This document shows, in pieces, positions 11,375 through 11,674 of a DNA stretch of 11,674 nt (positions are counted from its first letter, which is position 1; the number at the start of each line of letters is the position of its first letter). The stretch spans positions 1 to 11,674 of the forward strand of contig DVHA01000176.1 of assembly GCA_018712425.1 (NCBI GenBank), in the 5' to 3' direction. The notes beneath the pieces are model-generated. The model saw nothing but the letters and a program-made list of their open reading frames with translations. It was not told the DNA's origin and searched no databases. The DNA is from Candidatus Faecivivens stercoravium. Its GTDB lineage: Bacteria; Bacillota; Clostridia; Oscillospirales; Ruminococcaceae. The position numbers and the translations under genes are program-made.

Positions 11375-11674
11375 CTAAAAATCCAGCCCGTTCCCCTCGG
11401 CGCGGCGGCGGAGGGTGGAGGCGGCCAGCTGGGAGAGGTAGACGGTCTCGCGGCGGGCGGGTTTGCCGGCCCGGGCGGGGGCCCGTCTGCCGGACGGGGC
11501 GCAGAGGACGAAGGATTTCGGGATATCCTCGGCGACGGTGACGACCGTCCCCTCCTGCTGGCGGGCCCGGAGGAACTCGCGGGTGAATTTGGAAACCGAG
11601 GTGTTGTCCAGGTCGAAGATGCCGATGAGGCTATCCTCCGACACGATCGTCTCGCTGCCGATATGCAGGTACAT
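11375..11674 (-). CDS. remB: DUF370 extracellular matrix regulator RemB
   Basis: This 99-residue protein has the MYLHIG start and GIFDLDNTSVSKFTREFL core of the DUF370/RemB (YaaB) family, and ends with the family signature YLSQLAASTLRRRA (79-92). In Bacillus subtilis remB lies between recF and gyrB and encodes a small DNA-binding regulator linked to biofilm matrix genes; the position here agrees, since gyrB follows. The segment 58-76 is rich in Arg, Ala and Pro and appears to be an insertion relative to the roughly 80-residue Bacillus protein; its basic charge could add DNA contact, which is inference. The ATG is the last triplet of the window, so the ribosome binding site is outside and the start is supported only by family alignment. 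No terminator follows; repeat E begins about 20 bp after the stop codon. Confidence 0.87.
   Translation of the reverse strand: MYLHIGSETIVSEDSLIGIFDLDNTSVSKFTREFLRARQQEGTVVTVAEDIPKSFVLCAPSGRRAPARAGKPARRETVYLSQLAASTLRRRAEGNGLDF

Overview
The window reads as a chromosomal segment next to the replication origin of a GC-rich Clostridia, most likely an Oscillospiraceae/Ruminococcaceae-type gut Firmicute. Three things suggest this: the remB-gyrB-...-gyrA order is the tail of the Firmicute dnaA-dnaN-recF-remB-gyrB-gyrA origin cluster; the ribosome binding sites are strong AGGAGG types; and the tRNA pair has encoded CCA ends. Every recognised gene lies on the minus strand, so reading from high to low coordinates follows transcription, and recF/dnaN/dnaA would be expected beyond position 11674. 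The taxonomic placement is inference.

In transcription order the window holds remB (DUF370 matrix regulator, 11674-11375), gyrB (10836-8848), a two-helix membrane protein with a YcxB-like C-terminus (8613-7792), gyrA (7240-4688), a membrane-anchored polysaccharide deacetylase homologue that has lost its metal-binding motifs (4303-3212), rsmA/ksgA (2954-2097), an Eis-like GNAT acetyltransferase (2051-840), and a tRNA-Met/tRNA-Glu transcription unit with a near-consensus promoter and an intrinsic terminator (489-193). Only rsmA and the acetyltransferase are closely spaced (45 bp) and look co-transcribed. GyrB and GyrA form the heterotetrameric gyrase. RsmA and the tRNAs serve translation. The rest are accessory or uncharacterised.

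The unusual content is between the genes. Each of the six protein-gene gaps longer than about 200 bp holds one copy of a composite repeat, labelled A-F here. A full-length copy has a head of about 110 bp beginning with a T-rich edge and GTGCTGCGCAC, a variable run of short perfect hairpins joined by short linkers, a GC-rich core of about 215 bp, and a tail hairpin CGCTGCC-N5-GGCAGCG. Copies D and E are full-length and inverted around gyrB plus the YcxB-like gene. A and B carry the head plus one hairpin block. C has the head, hairpins and part of the core. F is a tail fragment. The hairpins differ in sequence but keep their pairing, and one module has been cleanly gained or lost between D and E. 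The arrangement resembles streptococcal BOX elements in logic but not in sequence. I do not recognise the family, and it is the best candidate here for something undescribed.

Positions 1-192 hold no gene I can support, only two strong palindromes.
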